In this document: in pieces, positions 26,326 to 40,941 of the stretch
How the letters are laid out: every line of letters starts with the position of its first letter
How positions within the stretch are numbered: the stretch's first letter is position 1
NCBI GenBank assembly: GCA_011033025.1
Contig: WFMF01000107.1
Location: forward strand, 248,001 to 312,000
From: Beroe forskalii
Lineage: Eukaryota; Ctenophora; Nuda; Beroida; Beroidae
DNA: 64,000 nucleotides
Direction of reading: 5' to 3'
The notes under the pieces: model-generated
Database searches by the model: none
What the model was told of the DNA's origin: nothing
The model's input: only the letters and a program-made list of their open reading frames with translations
Program-made: the position numbers and the translations under genes

Positions 26326-27033
26326 TTATGCAAGCTGAACAAGAGAAGTTTAGGTCAAGCAAAGTGGTTGCTAAAAGTACAACAACAGGCAATTGTTGGC
26401 ACTTTGAAAGCACATCCAAGGGAAGTTATGAGATCTAAAAAAAGATGTTACTGCAATTTGAAAGATTGCAAATCTTTAGATATCATGCATGTTTGTACCA
26501 ATGTGAGAATGTGTAAATGAATAAATGATGAATCATAGGTGTGTCGCAGGTGTAGGACCCAGGGGTTTATTCAGTAATTCACATTTTATATTAAATCTTT
26601 TTCTTTTGAACTGTAACGAAGTAACGAAAACCTGATTTTCTTATTTCAAGTGTTACAGAAATGTCGCCACCTCTGAGATTGGTGTCTGAAATTTCCACTA
26701 ATCCGCCATTTGTACACTTGTACGTGCACGATAATCATTCAACAGTAAGTACACGTACGTACATGGTACTGTGTGTTCGGAAATTTCAGAATTAGTATTA
26801 TTTTTCAAAGTTGCGACACCTATGTTATTTATTTTGTATTGTGGTGCAAGGTTAAAACTTGTTCTGATTTGAAGTTCAATTTTGCAATATTGTTTTTTCC
26901 ATTCACTACTGGTTCCGCTTTAAAGTTCAAACAATGAGAAATTAAAACATTCAATATAGTTTAATAATAATTTTTCAATTTCGAATAATTTCCCATTAGG
27001 ATGGACAGTATGGATTAAGTCATACAGTCAAAT

Positions 27034-28330
27034 ATGATATATTCTGTCTACATCATTAATAAGGCTGGAGGTCTGATATATGATGAAGATTTTTCACTGA
27101 ACAAGTATACTGAAGAGCACACATGGCAGGAGCATCCTATCCCTCTTGTTTTCACGGCTGATACAGGGCGGGTCCTTGTAAAATTTGGGGAGATAGGTGC
27201 AATTGATTTCCTATAAAGTAATTGAACAGTTTCCTCCGTTCTCTAACTGATCATTAACTGAGTGAATAACAAAAAAGTTTATTTGTTATTCGCTCAGTTG
27301 ATGATCAGTTAAATGATTAGTTGGATAAGTATTTTTTTCTTAGTGTAATAACCCTATTAACTGAGTAACTGCTTAACTGGTGTTTTTGTAACTTCAGTAC
27401 CTATTTTGTTGATTTCTAGTCAATTTTCATCAATTCCAGATAGGTGCAGTTAAACCAGGATACTCTGTAATAGCTGTTAACAAACAGCCGGTGTCAGGAA
27501 CCATGGGACCAGTAGATATACCCATAATTGACATGATTAACGATCCTAAATCATATCCTCTTACCTTGACCTTTGGAAAGTTAGTATTATACCTACTTAC
27601 TTATGAATTAATTGAATGTTGCACAAGAGATTCTATCATCACGTGATAAACAGTCCGTCAATTATCATGAGACATGATATATGAAAGTATTACACTTTAA
27701 AATGTAGTCAAGTCATGAGACATGAATGAACTTACCATAATTTTCTGTGTATATATTAAATTTTTGATTCATGCATTCTTTCAGAGGAAAAGTTGGTGCT
27801 AATGAAAAATTGATGCTTGCAAGCATGTTCCATTCTTTGTTTGCAATTGCATCTAAAATATCTCCAGTTGATGAGAGCTCTGGGATCAAACAGATTCAAA
27901 CTGAAGAATTTGTATTAAACTGTTTTCAAACTATTACAGGTAAGATATAAAATTGAACTCGTTACCTTTTGATTCTTCATTCAGTAATCATACTCTGTAC
28001 ATGTAGGTTATTTCCAAATAATGATTGATCAAAATTAGATTTCTGTGTAACTGTTTGCTTACATTATTCAATATAAATTGAATAGACATTTATTTAAGTA
28101 CATTATGTCTCCCTACAGGTGTCAAGTTTTTTGTGATTGTTGATCACAAGCAGACTGCAACTGAACCGTTGCTCTATAGAATATATGAACTCTATACTGA
28201 TTTCGTGCTCAAGAACCCTTTTTATTTAATTGACATGCCTATCAGATGCGAACTCTTTGATCAGAACTTGAAAAAGGTTATAGAGCAAATTGAAAGAGCC
28301 AGTGCATATAGCAGTGCTACTTTAACATAA
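27034..28330 (+). CDS. TRAPPC4: TRAPPC4 (synbindin), TRAPP complex subunit
   Basis: Four exons: 27034-27196, 27444-27579, 27785-27939 and 28119-28330, giving 221 residues, against about 219 in human. The sequence reads [20 protein letters not shown], then [39 protein letters not shown], and [20 protein letters not shown]; all are close to the longin/sedlin-like fold of TRAPPC4. The family tethers vesicles and acts in the Rab GEF TRAPP complexes at the ER-Golgi interface. The start is the first ATG in the exon that gives the conserved N-terminus. Intron 1 is bounded by an 11-bp direct repeat and holds a foldback. Confidence 0.95.
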
Positions 28331-28949
28331 TCTGGGAAAGGTAGATGATCTGAGTATCTAAATCATTAAATTTGAATGAATTTTTCATGCAGCGGACTTA
28401 GATTCTCAGTATCCTGATGGTAAGATATATAATGCAGGTTTTAATAAACCGTGTTTCTTAGTATGTATGTTACCTAATCTTCATTGTTACTTTGCAATAT
28501 GATTGACGATTGTGCGGAGTGAAATTACAAACATGACGGACAAAAATAAGCGTTCATTGTTAAATTGAATGTTCATTCGAAACCCCGCTTCACTTGATTT
28601 TCATATGTCAAATCACTAAGTTTTGAATATTTGATTTGTTGGATTTGTTTTAATATAAACAACTTTATGTATTATATCTGATCAATCATTTTCTTCCTCA
28701 ACTTGGAGGTGAGTGCACAGCAGTGCAATTACTGTCTTCAGAGCTCCTGGCGTGTTGGTTTATTGGGCCAAACGACTATGTGGTACACTTTGTACATAAT
28801 AAGCCCCTCGCCAAACTGATGACCTCTTGTTAGCTCAGAACATATTAAAATCAGTGTATTTTAATCCTTCCTAATTTTTTTTTATTAGAAAACCTGAGCT
28901 GAAGTTGTGTCCCTGATTATTTACTGCTTATGAATCTGAGAAATAGCCC
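28331..28949. other. Spacer between TRAPPC4 and SRBD1
   Basis: About 0.6 kb of AT-rich DNA. No coding frame or clear promoter element was recognised. The two genes are head-to-tail. Confidence 0.5.
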
Positions 28950-31900
28950 ATGTCACATAAACATATAATCCGGGAAAAGACATGGAACTCCTTCACTTTG
29001 ATAGCAGAAACTGTTGGTGAGAAAGAGGGTCATGTAAAGAATGTCGAAAATCTTCTGAAGTCGGACCACACGATTCCTTTCATAGCACGGTAAGTTAGAT
29101 ATTCTTGTAAAATCCAATATCAACAATGTAACGATTAATATTTCAGACTATTTTCATTCGGATTCTGTTTCAGCAGTATTTAAATTTAGTTATATTGATC
29201 GATTCATGGAAGTAGCAAATTAGAAAGATTAATTGCTTGACTTGATCAGATATCGGAAAGAGCTAACTGGTGATATGAGTACAGAGAAATTGTTCAAAAT
29301 CAAGGAACAGATTCAAAGATTGGAGAATTTAGGTAACATTTACCCCTTCATTTCTTCGAAAGTTCGAATTATTGTCATCCATTTCTTCGAATTATTGTCA
29401 TCCATTTCTTCGAATTATTGTCATCTTATGTCATCTTATAACGTTATAAATCGGAAAACGTGTGTTATGTCTTCATGTCACATTTCAGAAAAGAAGATAA
29501 CTAAAGCTCTGCTGGATATAGAGAAGCTGGGAAAGCTGACCCCAGCATTGAGTGAAGCCATTGCATCTTCTACCACACTAACGTCACTTGAACAAGGTGG
29601 GCATTTCATTCATACCATGGCCTCTTGAAAGAGATGGGCATTTCATTCATACCATGGCCACTTGAACAAGGTTGGCATTTCATTCATACCATGGCCTCTT
29701 GAAAGAGATGGGCATTTCATTCATACCACGGCTTCTTGAACAAGGTTAGTATTACATTCATACACGCCTCACGGCCGCTATAATTACCAACTTTTAAAGA
29801 ATAGATAAGTAGATATTATGTTGTCTGGCGCCAGGCGAAATGTTATGAAGTACACGAGAGTTTGATTATTTAATTGTGATTGGATTGTGATAGGATTGTA
29901 TTTGTAAATAGATATAATATTGTCTTGATGGTAAATTTTTTTTCAGTGACTGCTGAATACAAGCCAGGTAAGAAGAAATCAAAATCTGAACAGGCGAAAG
30001 CATTGGGCCTGGGAAGCGCCGTGGAAAAGCTCTTGAATGGGGAATTCGTTGACTTCAATTCAATAGCTCAATCAAACAGTCAGATAAAATCCGTCAAAGC
30101 AGCAGTGGGCGGCACAAAAGATATCCTAGCTGAGATGTTAAAGACGAATAAACTGGTGCTTCAGATGGTGGACAGGGTCTGTAAGGACGGCAGCAACTTC
30201 ATGCTGGAATGCTCCAAGTCAAAATCAAAGGCCGAAACGGATGATAAGAAGGAGAAGTTTGATCAATACTTCGAATTCAAGAAGTGTGTCAAAACTTTAA
30301 AGCATTTCCAAGTGATGGCCATCAATCGGGGTGAGAATCTGAAAGCTCTGAGCGTGAAAGTGAACATTAACCATCACGCTGAGAAGGCAGTTGTGAGCGA
30401 GTGCAGGAGGTTTTTGAGCAGGATGCAGGATGAGCAGTTGCGGAGTGAGACTGTGCAGGACGCGTGTACTCGGCTGCTATTCCCCCTCATCTGCCGGAGA
30501 GTCAGGTCCCACCTGACGGAAAGTGCTGTGGAGAGCTCTCTGGATGTCTTCGCTAACAACCTCAAGCACCTCCTCCTCACTCCGCCTGTCAAGGGAATCC
30601 TGGTCCTGGCCATAGACCCAGGTGAGGGGGTTACACGCTCCTGCACTGATATTCACAGTGGTAACTTAAATCTTTTAAAGCTTTGATGTTAAATCCACAC
30701 TTTATACGAAGCGTTAGATTAAAATGCCATCTTTTCCAGGTTACAAACACGGGTGTAAGATTGCTGTCGTTGGTGATAAAGGGGAAGTTTTGGCCACGGA
30801 TGTTCTTTATTTGCAGCTAGGATCCAATAAGGTTATAGTTTGTTTTGAAGTTACACGTAGAAGAGTAATTTTGCTTTTGTTATTAATAACACCGGTTTAA
30901 TGAGGATTGTTTGAATGAAAGCTTCATTAGCATTATTTACTGTCTACTTTGCAGTGTGCAGTGTGCACTGCATAGCGAACACTCTTACACTGTACAATGT
31001 ATGACTTTGAACTATCAATCACTTAATTACAATTTTATTAGCCTCCTATCATCTTAAACAATACGTTCTTTTGGATGCTTTCAACTAGCTTCTCAATTCA
31101 AGAAGCCGTGCCTTCCCACGGGAGTAACGTGTACGGCACTCAAAATGAGAAAGTTTTATCTTTTTATTTTGTTGCAGCAATCTGCCCAATTCGGAAGAGA
31201 CGGTGAAACGAAGTTAATCAGACTACAACAACGTTTCGGGTTTGTTACAATAGCTATTGGAAATGGAACAGCATGCAGAGAAACAGAATCTGCCGTTGCA
31301 AAACTAATAGGTTTGGGTCCTGATTGATAATGATATAGGATGTGTTTCGATGATCATTGGACATTCAATCATTATTTGTTCATTGTTTAAGCTTCATTTA
31401 TCAGTTATTGTCAGTAATTGTAAGATTGTAGATGAGCTCGTAGGACATACCTTTCCCTACATTACCTCAGGAAGCAGCAAGTTGAAGGAAGGCACTGTGT
31501 ATACTGTGGTGGATGAGAGAGGGGCCTCTGTTTACAGTGTTACTCCTCTTGCTGAACAGGAACTGCCCAACATGGACACCAACCAACGCAGTGCCGTCAG
31601 CATAGGTACCTTATACTCTAATAAATCTACCTTATTTCTCATAGGTATCTAATAGAGTAATTCTCATATCTTATAGGTATCTTTCTTAGTTCTCAAAGGT
31701 ATCTGCTAGATCTACCTTCTTTACATTCCAATCTCTCAGAGGTATTTTAATTGTCGCAAATTTGACTTGTTTCAAAACTTGTTTTGATATCCTTGATTGA
31801 GTACTACTAAGTGGCATTGAACTTGTCAGGACTGCGTATTAAAATCTAAATTTCCCATAATACCATTGATTTTCATAAATATAATCGGGGAATTACACTT

Positions 31901-33681
31901 CTTCGCTGTATTCCATTGCGTTCTGATAATTCCCAGTATCACATCCCCCCTCTCAGGAAGAAGACTCTTGGAGCCTCTCTCAGAGTACGTTAAGATAGAG
32001 CCCCAACATTTGGGGGTGGGTCAGTACCAACACGACATAGCACAAACCAAACTGTCCAACAGACTGGACCAGGTCGTTACTGAAGCCGTCAGTTTTACAG
32101 GTTTCTATTCCATGGAATTACTTAGGCAGTTTGTTTACAATTCGTAGTCATTGTGACCGGGAAAAATATGAATCAATTTGTATGTAATTTTGTCGAATTC
32201 CGATGAAATTAGCGACTTCCTAGAACTTCTATAAACACCTCTCATAATATCATCCCCCTACTCTCACAGGACTTGATATCAACACCTGCGGACAACACAT
32301 GTTACAGAAGATCGCTGGACTCACCAAATCCCGAGCTGAAGCAATCCTTGCAGAGCGGGGTCGTTTGGGAAACTTCACTAACCGCGAACAAGTCAAAGCG
32401 ATCAAGGGGATTGGACCCAAGACCTACGAGCAGTGCATTGGTTTCCTGAGGGTTTACCCCAGGGAGGCCAAAGAACGGGTTGTGAAAGGGAAACGTGATG
32501 AAGATGAGGATGGTGAGATGCACGATGCAGTGACTTTCATTTCATGGTCATTTTAGTGCAGCACCATAATTCTATACCAACATAATTCTATACGCCAACG
32601 TGTCAGCCAAGACACAAGACTGTTACCCTTCAAAAGATCATAATGTCATTATAATTTGTGATTTCTATTGATTGTTATGAATTATTTCTGCCCCCTTGCA
32701 AGTTCCTGTTAATCTTCACATCCTTATCACTTAAGATGACGTGATCATTTAGTTTTAGTCCTGTCATATTCACATCTCTACAATGTTCCTCAGATGAGGA
32801 CTACGTGCCGTCGGCAGCGAGAGGGAAAAGGAAGTTGACCAAGGCGGCTGGAAGCAGTTCCAAGCGCGCAAAAGTAGCTCCAGGCAAGGCCTGCAACTAT
32901 CTGGACCAAACTGCCATACACCCTGAGAGCTACCACTTTGCAAGTTAGTGTCGTATGTTTGTTAGTCCAAGTTAGTGTTGTGTTTGGTAATCCCAAGTGT
33001 AATCCCAAGAACCAATATTGTGTTTATTTGTTTAGTAAAATATAAATTTCCAAGCTGAATGATAGCTTTATATCTATTGCCGTTTCAGTGAAAATCATCA
33101 ACGCCTGTGGTTTGAAAGTGGGGGACATTGGCTCAGAAGATTTCGTTTCCGCTATCAAAAGATTGAGTCCAGGTATGCGATTACAGAGTAAGCTTAACTG
33201 AAACATGAATTCATATTTACGAAGTCTGATTCATAACCTGCCGAGTTGATTTTTGAATTGTGTATAATATATTTTAGTTATAAGTATCTATTCAAGATAT
33301 CAATTTAATCCAGTGATATCAATGAATAATCCCATTCTCAGATGGGCTATCAGTGGAATGCGACCCCGCCACCAAGCAGCTGATCCTATCCTCCCTCTCC
33401 CAGCCCATATCCACAGACTACCGAGACCAGTTCTCAAAACCCATCTTCAAGAGTGAGATCATCGACTCCACCCGCCTCTCCATTGGGGTGGAACTGGAGG
33501 GAGGGTCAGCAATGTGACCCACTTTGGGGCGTTTGTGGACGTGGGTCTGGAGAGAGACGGACTGATTCATGTCAGTAAGATGAGGGGACAGACGCTGTGT
33601 CTGGGAAACAAGGTGAAGGTGGGCGTGGAGAAGAAGGATGCCAAGGGCATCGGACTGGTTCTCATTGAAGTGATCGGGTGA
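28950..33681 (+). CDS. SRBD1: SRBD1 / Tex-like S1 RNA-binding protein (frame break near 3' end)
   Basis: Twelve exons: 28950-29089, 29250-29332, 29489-29596, 29947-30621, 30740-30831, 31178-31310, 31432-31605, 31957-32100, 32270-32512, 32794-32943, 33089-33172, 33342-33681; about 788 residues. Order of domains: Tex N-terminal helical region ([16 protein letters not shown]), YqgF/RNase H-like fold ([20 protein letters not shown]), helix-hairpin-helix ([19 protein letters not shown]), a basic linker with [16 protein letters not shown], and an S1 domain ([19 protein letters not shown]). Starting at the ATG at 28950 gives a bacterial-Tex-like N-terminus; the vertebrate N-terminal extension is absent. 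The S1 domain is one base out of frame: after GVELEG a stop appears in the upstream frame at about 33520. This is either an assembly error in a G-run or a real truncation. Family role: nucleic-acid binding, poorly defined in animals. Confidence 0.88.
29597..29760. repeat. 38-bp tandem repeat carrying copies of a splice donor
   Basis: Four units around GGGCATTTCATTCATACCAT lie in SRBD1 intron 3. Alternate units also repeat the end of exon 3 (ACTTGAACAAG followed by GT), so two extra donor-like sites follow the real one at 29596. Confidence 0.8.
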
Positions 33682-34873
33682 ACCATGCTTGTCATCAGAT
33701 ATTTAGAATATTACAGATGTCCTGGCATTTGGTATGTGCTTCCAAGAAGCCAAGAAGATACAATGGGTAGTGGAATCACACCCCATTTCGTTAAATAGCT
33801 TATTATTTGTTCTTAATTATTTATTTGTTTTATAGTATGACAACATGACAATGAATAAGATTAAAAATGTTTTGGCTTTTTGTTTAGCTTTTTGTTTTAT
33901 AGAATTCTGCTGATAAATTTTAGTGACAGACACAACTGAATTTTTTATCATTTGATCATTTTTCACTTATTATTAAGGTTAATTATTATGTTTATTAAAA
34001 GGGAAATTTTTAATTGAACAAAATGTTAGTCATCACGAATGTGTTGTCAGATATGGGCTATCACAATTATGATTCGTTGTTTAATTAATTTATTCAAGTT
34101 GTTGATATTCTTACTGACTGTTTTATTACAGACGGTAGAAAGACGAACAAACGATAATGACATCATTCATTTAATCAGTATTTTCAAGCGATGTTTAAAA
34201 ATGTAATCTAATATAGCAAAAGCGTATGTGACTGCAATCTGATATTTTGTTCAAATTAAAATATGACGCTTACGTGATACCCGCGCATAATTCTGTAATC
34301 ATTTAATAAGATAGTAGTTAGTACATCAGCCTTATGTACAATTGTATTATAGGCAACTGCTCTCGGCATGACCCAATGCGTTTATGATGATCTGTAGTCG
34401 GTTCGATTCCAAACAGAATCACATTTTTGCTGCTTAAATCCAATTTGGTCCACGTGTCATTAGCAATTTGATATATTATTTTAAAATTGTTTTATCAATT
34501 TTTAGCCCTCAAGATTCCTCAATCGTCACTCGTCCGGCTGTTAAACTGTACCCCTCACTTTCCACTTTTTACTTACCTTGCAGTTTGCTTTGCAAGTTTG
34601 AAATGTTTGTATGTTTAGGAAAGTAGGAAGAAATACACATTTTACTATTTGTATGTTGTAACTTGTACATTAATAATTGTACTATTGATTCACGTTTTCT
34701 GCATTCCAACCATTCTGTGGATCCCTACTCCACATATCCATACTCCATCTGACATTGGCCAATCAGCGCGCGATTTGGTAGTAAACTCGCATGCTGATTG
34801 GTCAATGTCATGACAATATCGGGAATCAGGACCCAATACGAGTTAAATCTCCACCAATCCACTAGGAGGCAGG
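33682..34873. other. Intergenic, SRBD1 to AKR cluster
   Basis: AT-rich with no conserved frame. Near 34755-34805 a short inverted segment (CATTGGCCAATCAGCG and GCTGATTGGTCAATGTC) places two ATTGG (CCAAT-box-like) sites facing each other about 70-120 bp upstream of the AKR start codon, possibly promoter elements. Confidence 0.45.
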
Positions 34874-37031
<2,158 letters not shown>

Positions 37032-37526
37032 CCTGTTGTGGAGATAAACCCGGGTCTTTAAACGTTTAAATATATAGGATTTAAAAGAAGTTTATAATAT
37101 TATCTTTATCACTTTTTATCACTTAAATAGACTTAAATTTCAGAAAATATCGTATCATTTTATTGTTTGAATCGTTAAATGTCACTTATTTTTGTTGGAA
37201 GTGTCCCATATTTTTGTAGCAGTTTATCGGTGTAATATTTCGATGTCGGAATTGTCCAGTGCCATATTATTTTTTAATCAAGAATTTGTTTGTTTTACTC
37301 GAAATGCAATTGTCTATTTTGAGCATATTGCATCAGGAATCACAATTTTACTATTGACTTGACTTTAAATAGTATAGAAGTGATGTGTATCATACTTACA
37401 TATCATACGGATACTATTATGATAACCAAATTTAGAAGTGCTCTGCAATAGTCATTTCACTGCATTGCACATATCCTTAAAACCCTTAGCTCGCCCTCAC
37501 CCACCCCTTCTTATTTGAGCAGGGCA
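37032..37526. other. Spacer between the two AKR genes
   Basis: About 0.5 kb, AT-rich, with no coding frame. It must hold the 3' end of copy 1 and the promoter of copy 2; no specific motif was identified. Confidence 0.5.
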
Positions 37527-39609
37527 ATGTCTCCTCTCCCCACAGTAAACTGTGGAGTCAGCAACATGCCGGTAGTGGGACTGGGGACCTTTAAAAGTGG
37601 TGTTGATGAAGTTGGGGCTGCTGTGGAGGAAGCAATCAGATGTGGTTACAGACACCTCGACTGTGCGATGGTTAGTGGTGGGGATTGGAGGATTCTATCA
37701 GAGAATCAGGTTTAGGATCATGATAACCAACTAATATTTAGGTAATATTTAAGGTACAATTTCTAGGTAGAATATTATTATCATACATATTAGACAACCC
37801 CACACAAAAACCCCGCTAACATCCCGTAAACCCGGTCAGATCTATGGAAACGAGAAGGAAGTTGGGGTTGCTCTGGCTAAACTATTCAAAGAGGGGGTTG
37901 TAAAGCGAGAAGAGCTGTTTATCAACAGCAAACTGTGGAATACTTATCATAGAAAAGAGGAAGTATGTTGGAGATGTACAAACAGTACTACCGTATTACG
38001 CGGTTCTTGATTTTTCACTCAGTCATCCTTGTTGAATTTATTATATTATTGAATTTATTATGTTATTTTTTCGTGTTTACTGTTTATCCTCAAATCATTT
38101 GAATCTGCCGTGTTCTTTAATAACGTTCACCTATCACCATTCTCCTTCATTTCCTCATATTCAGGTGGTTGTGGGGTGTGACAAGACGCTCTCTGATCTC
38201 CAGCTGGATTATCTGGATCTCTACCTGATCCATTGGCCTGTAGCCACTCAGCCCAACATGGGCACACTCAACCCTGAGGTAACCTAAACTTGTAGCTCTT
38301 GCCTCGTAGAAATTTTGCGTTCAGAATCATTTCAGATGATATTCAAGTGCCCAATGCCAAATGTTTTTAGTTGACACTCTCTCCTCTCGGTACCTACAAT
38401 TTAATTGGAGATAAACATGTATTTCGTCTCATATCATGGCTTATTATCCCCTGAAATTCTTCTTCTTTCTAGGACGAGAACAACGTTCCTATCCTGGATA
38501 GTGCGTCTCCTTCTCTCACTGAGACATGGGAAGCTATGGAGCAGCTTGTGAGAGATGGGAAGTGTAGGAACATTGGCCTGTCTAACTTCAACAAGAAACA
38601 GGTTGAGTGATGAGTTGGTATCTGCTGCGATATTTACAGATTTATTTGCCAAATTTGAAACTCGAATCGAAAGCTGCTTCTATTTTGATAAGGGGAAAGG
38701 CCCCAGCCTCGATAAGAGAAAATAGACCTTCATAGTGACGAAATCCAAACTCAGATGACTAAAGATGTTTATTTCAGGTTGAGGAAATATTGGAGTTTTC
38801 GAGCAGGACTGGGGGTATCAAGCCAGCATGCCTTCAAGTGGAATCACACCCCTACCTTCCTAACTTGGAACTTGCGGAGTTTTGTCAGAAGAATGACATA
38901 GCATTCGTAGCATTCCGGCCTCTTGGTAAGTTTTATTTTGAATTTTCCATCCAAGTTTTGGTCATTTCTGTTTTAATGGTGTTGAGACACCATTAAAGCA
39001 TTAATGACAAAATTTAAAAGAGTTGGGAATAGGGTCGAATATGACTTTAATTCTAGGAAATCTTAGAGCTCGTGGCTTAAATACCCCTAACTCAAATCAT
39101 CGACAGGGGGTCCGCCCAGGAAGGGGCAGGTGTCACTGTTGGAAGACGAGGATATCCTGAAGATTGCAGAGGCTCACGGGAAATCTCCTGCTCAAATCCT
39201 CATCCGATACCATGTGGACAGAGGTGGGTGGGGTTCGTCCAAGTAGTACCTACCTAATAACAACAATACAAGATTATTTGATAAGAATGATGATCGTTCT
39301 ATGCCGAGAATCTTTGATTTGGTTGATGGTAGATTGGTAGGATTGGTGATTGAAAATTTGAAACATTTATACGTTGGCTAGCAATAACTTCTTAACTTAA
39401 CTTTCCTCAATTCAGGCATAGTCGCGATACCGAAGAGCGTGAACCCTGATCGGATAAAGCAGAACTTTGAAGTTTCAGACTTTGTCCTGTCTCCTTCGGA
39501 GATGGAAACCCTGAATGGCATTTGTCAGAGGTTCACCAAACGGTCCTGTCTTGCTCCACATTTCAAACACTGCCCCAACTATCCCTTCAAAGATGAAATC
39601 AGTGCTTAA
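37527..39609 (+). CDS. Aldo-keto reductase 2 (AKR1A1-like), downstream copy
   Basis: Seven exons: 37527-37670, 37840-37962, 38165-38278, 38473-38601, 38778-38925, 39107-39223 and 39416-39609; 322 residues. Catalytic residues are conserved: Asp in YRHLDCAM, Tyr in IYGNE, Lys in NSKLWN, His in LIHWPV; the cofactor motif reads AIPKS. All splice sites are canonical, unlike copy 1. The C-terminus ([20 protein letters not shown]) differs strongly from copy 1, and that end usually sets substrate choice in this family, so the two enzymes may differ in substrate. Exon 6 is nearly identical to exon 6 of copy 1 although other exons have diverged. The ATG at 37527 is the first in frame with the conserved N-terminus. 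Confidence 0.92.
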
Positions 39610-40941
39610 TAAGTTGATTATCTTCCTAACTATTTTTGTGATTTAATAACTATGAAAACAGTAATTTAATGTAGACTTCAGACTTGCAGAGTTACTTATT
39701 CCTTTATACTTTCTTGAATTTTATGACTTTTTAGATTTAGTTCGTTTTAACCTTTTTCATTTAAGATAGGATGATGTTTCGTTAAAAGTTCAGTTCTGTT
39801 TCATTTATTTGGAGTTTGGATTATAATATTCTTGAATTTCCAGAATGTATTTGTATATAATGAACTAATAAACCTGTTATTTATTATTCTTTATCTTGTA
39901 ACTTTTATAGTCAGAATTGATAAACTCCTATTTATGTATTTATTCTTGTAAATCGAACTATGTACTATCTACAGTATCCTTCATTATTACACTTTTATGG
40001 ACATTTATTTTAAGTAACTGAATAAAATATAAAATATAGATTATTTAAATTTAGCTTTCATTGTTGTACGATGTTGGTCTAGCAGGTAACCTTTTTGTAT
40101 TTTATTTATTTATAATCATAGTTTTCTCTGAAGACTAGTGTTTTATTTCACCAAGTTTCATTCATGAAATGCATCAGCTGTATCATGTGCGACTCTTTGA
40201 TGATCTGTTTATTCTGAATCTTGTGGACGATTGCCATGTCTAAAAAATTAATATTAACTTATGTAAGCATCTAATAATCTCGTTGCAGTAAATGGTACGT
40301 GCAATTTAAATCTGATAAAAGCTCATGGCATTTAAACGATTGCTTAGCATTCGAATTTCATAACACCGGTACGCTAACATGCATACAAGCTACTTTCGAA
40401 ATGAAGCTCGCTGTTCTAGCTCGACAGACTCCAGCAAGTTCTTTGCAAAACAAACCGCTATTTAAAACTATGCAATTATATGTGGAGCAAGATATATGTA
40501 TTCGTTTTTAGAAGCGTCAAAGTTATGAATAATATCTGCGTGTAAGCGGTGAGATGAGTGACTGTTAAAGTGGTCATTTCTCAAGATAGTCTTAGTTTAA
40601 TATGAGTATGCTTTTTTTAATTTGTGAGACAGTCTTCTTGATAATTTATTAGTTGATGATCATCTTGGTAATATTTATGATTCTGCTTGCTGTTGCATTT
40701 TCGAGTGTATTACAGTTATTGTCCCTCTGTGGGTGTTATTTGATATTCCTGAAATTTTTCCTGATAAACCAGTTTCCTGATTATCGCTCCATGTGCTTAA
40801 ATAAGAAGTCAGAAACAAGTTTGTCGAGAAAATTCCATAAAATACGACACGCCCAGAATCTCAGAAAATAATATACGTATTGGATCGATAAACCCCTGAA
40901 TTTGTACAGGAATTTAAACCTTGATAATTCCCAGCCTTAGA
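39610..40941. other. Intergenic, AKR2 to MED8
   Basis: AT-rich. An AATAAA at about 40020 could be a polyadenylation signal. Short frames (for example 40299-40511) have no recognisable family. Nothing else is seen. Confidence 0.5.

Larger units (their letters stand above)
22693..27033. other. Intergenic, no gene recognised
   Basis: Divergent-promoter space between the minus-strand modular gene and plus-strand TRAPPC4. I see no conserved coding frame. It contains a MITE at 25009-25183, repeated AAATGGTACCATTTTT motifs at about 25203-25402 and a minisatellite at 26175-26325. A short frame near 26660 (MSPPLRLVSEIS) is not recognisable. Confidence 0.5.

Noticed and set aside
26660..26743. Short ATG frame (MSPPLRLVSEIS...) as a 5' exon of TRAPPC4
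   Set aside because: TRAPPC4 has its normal N-terminus at 27034, and this peptide matches nothing in the family.
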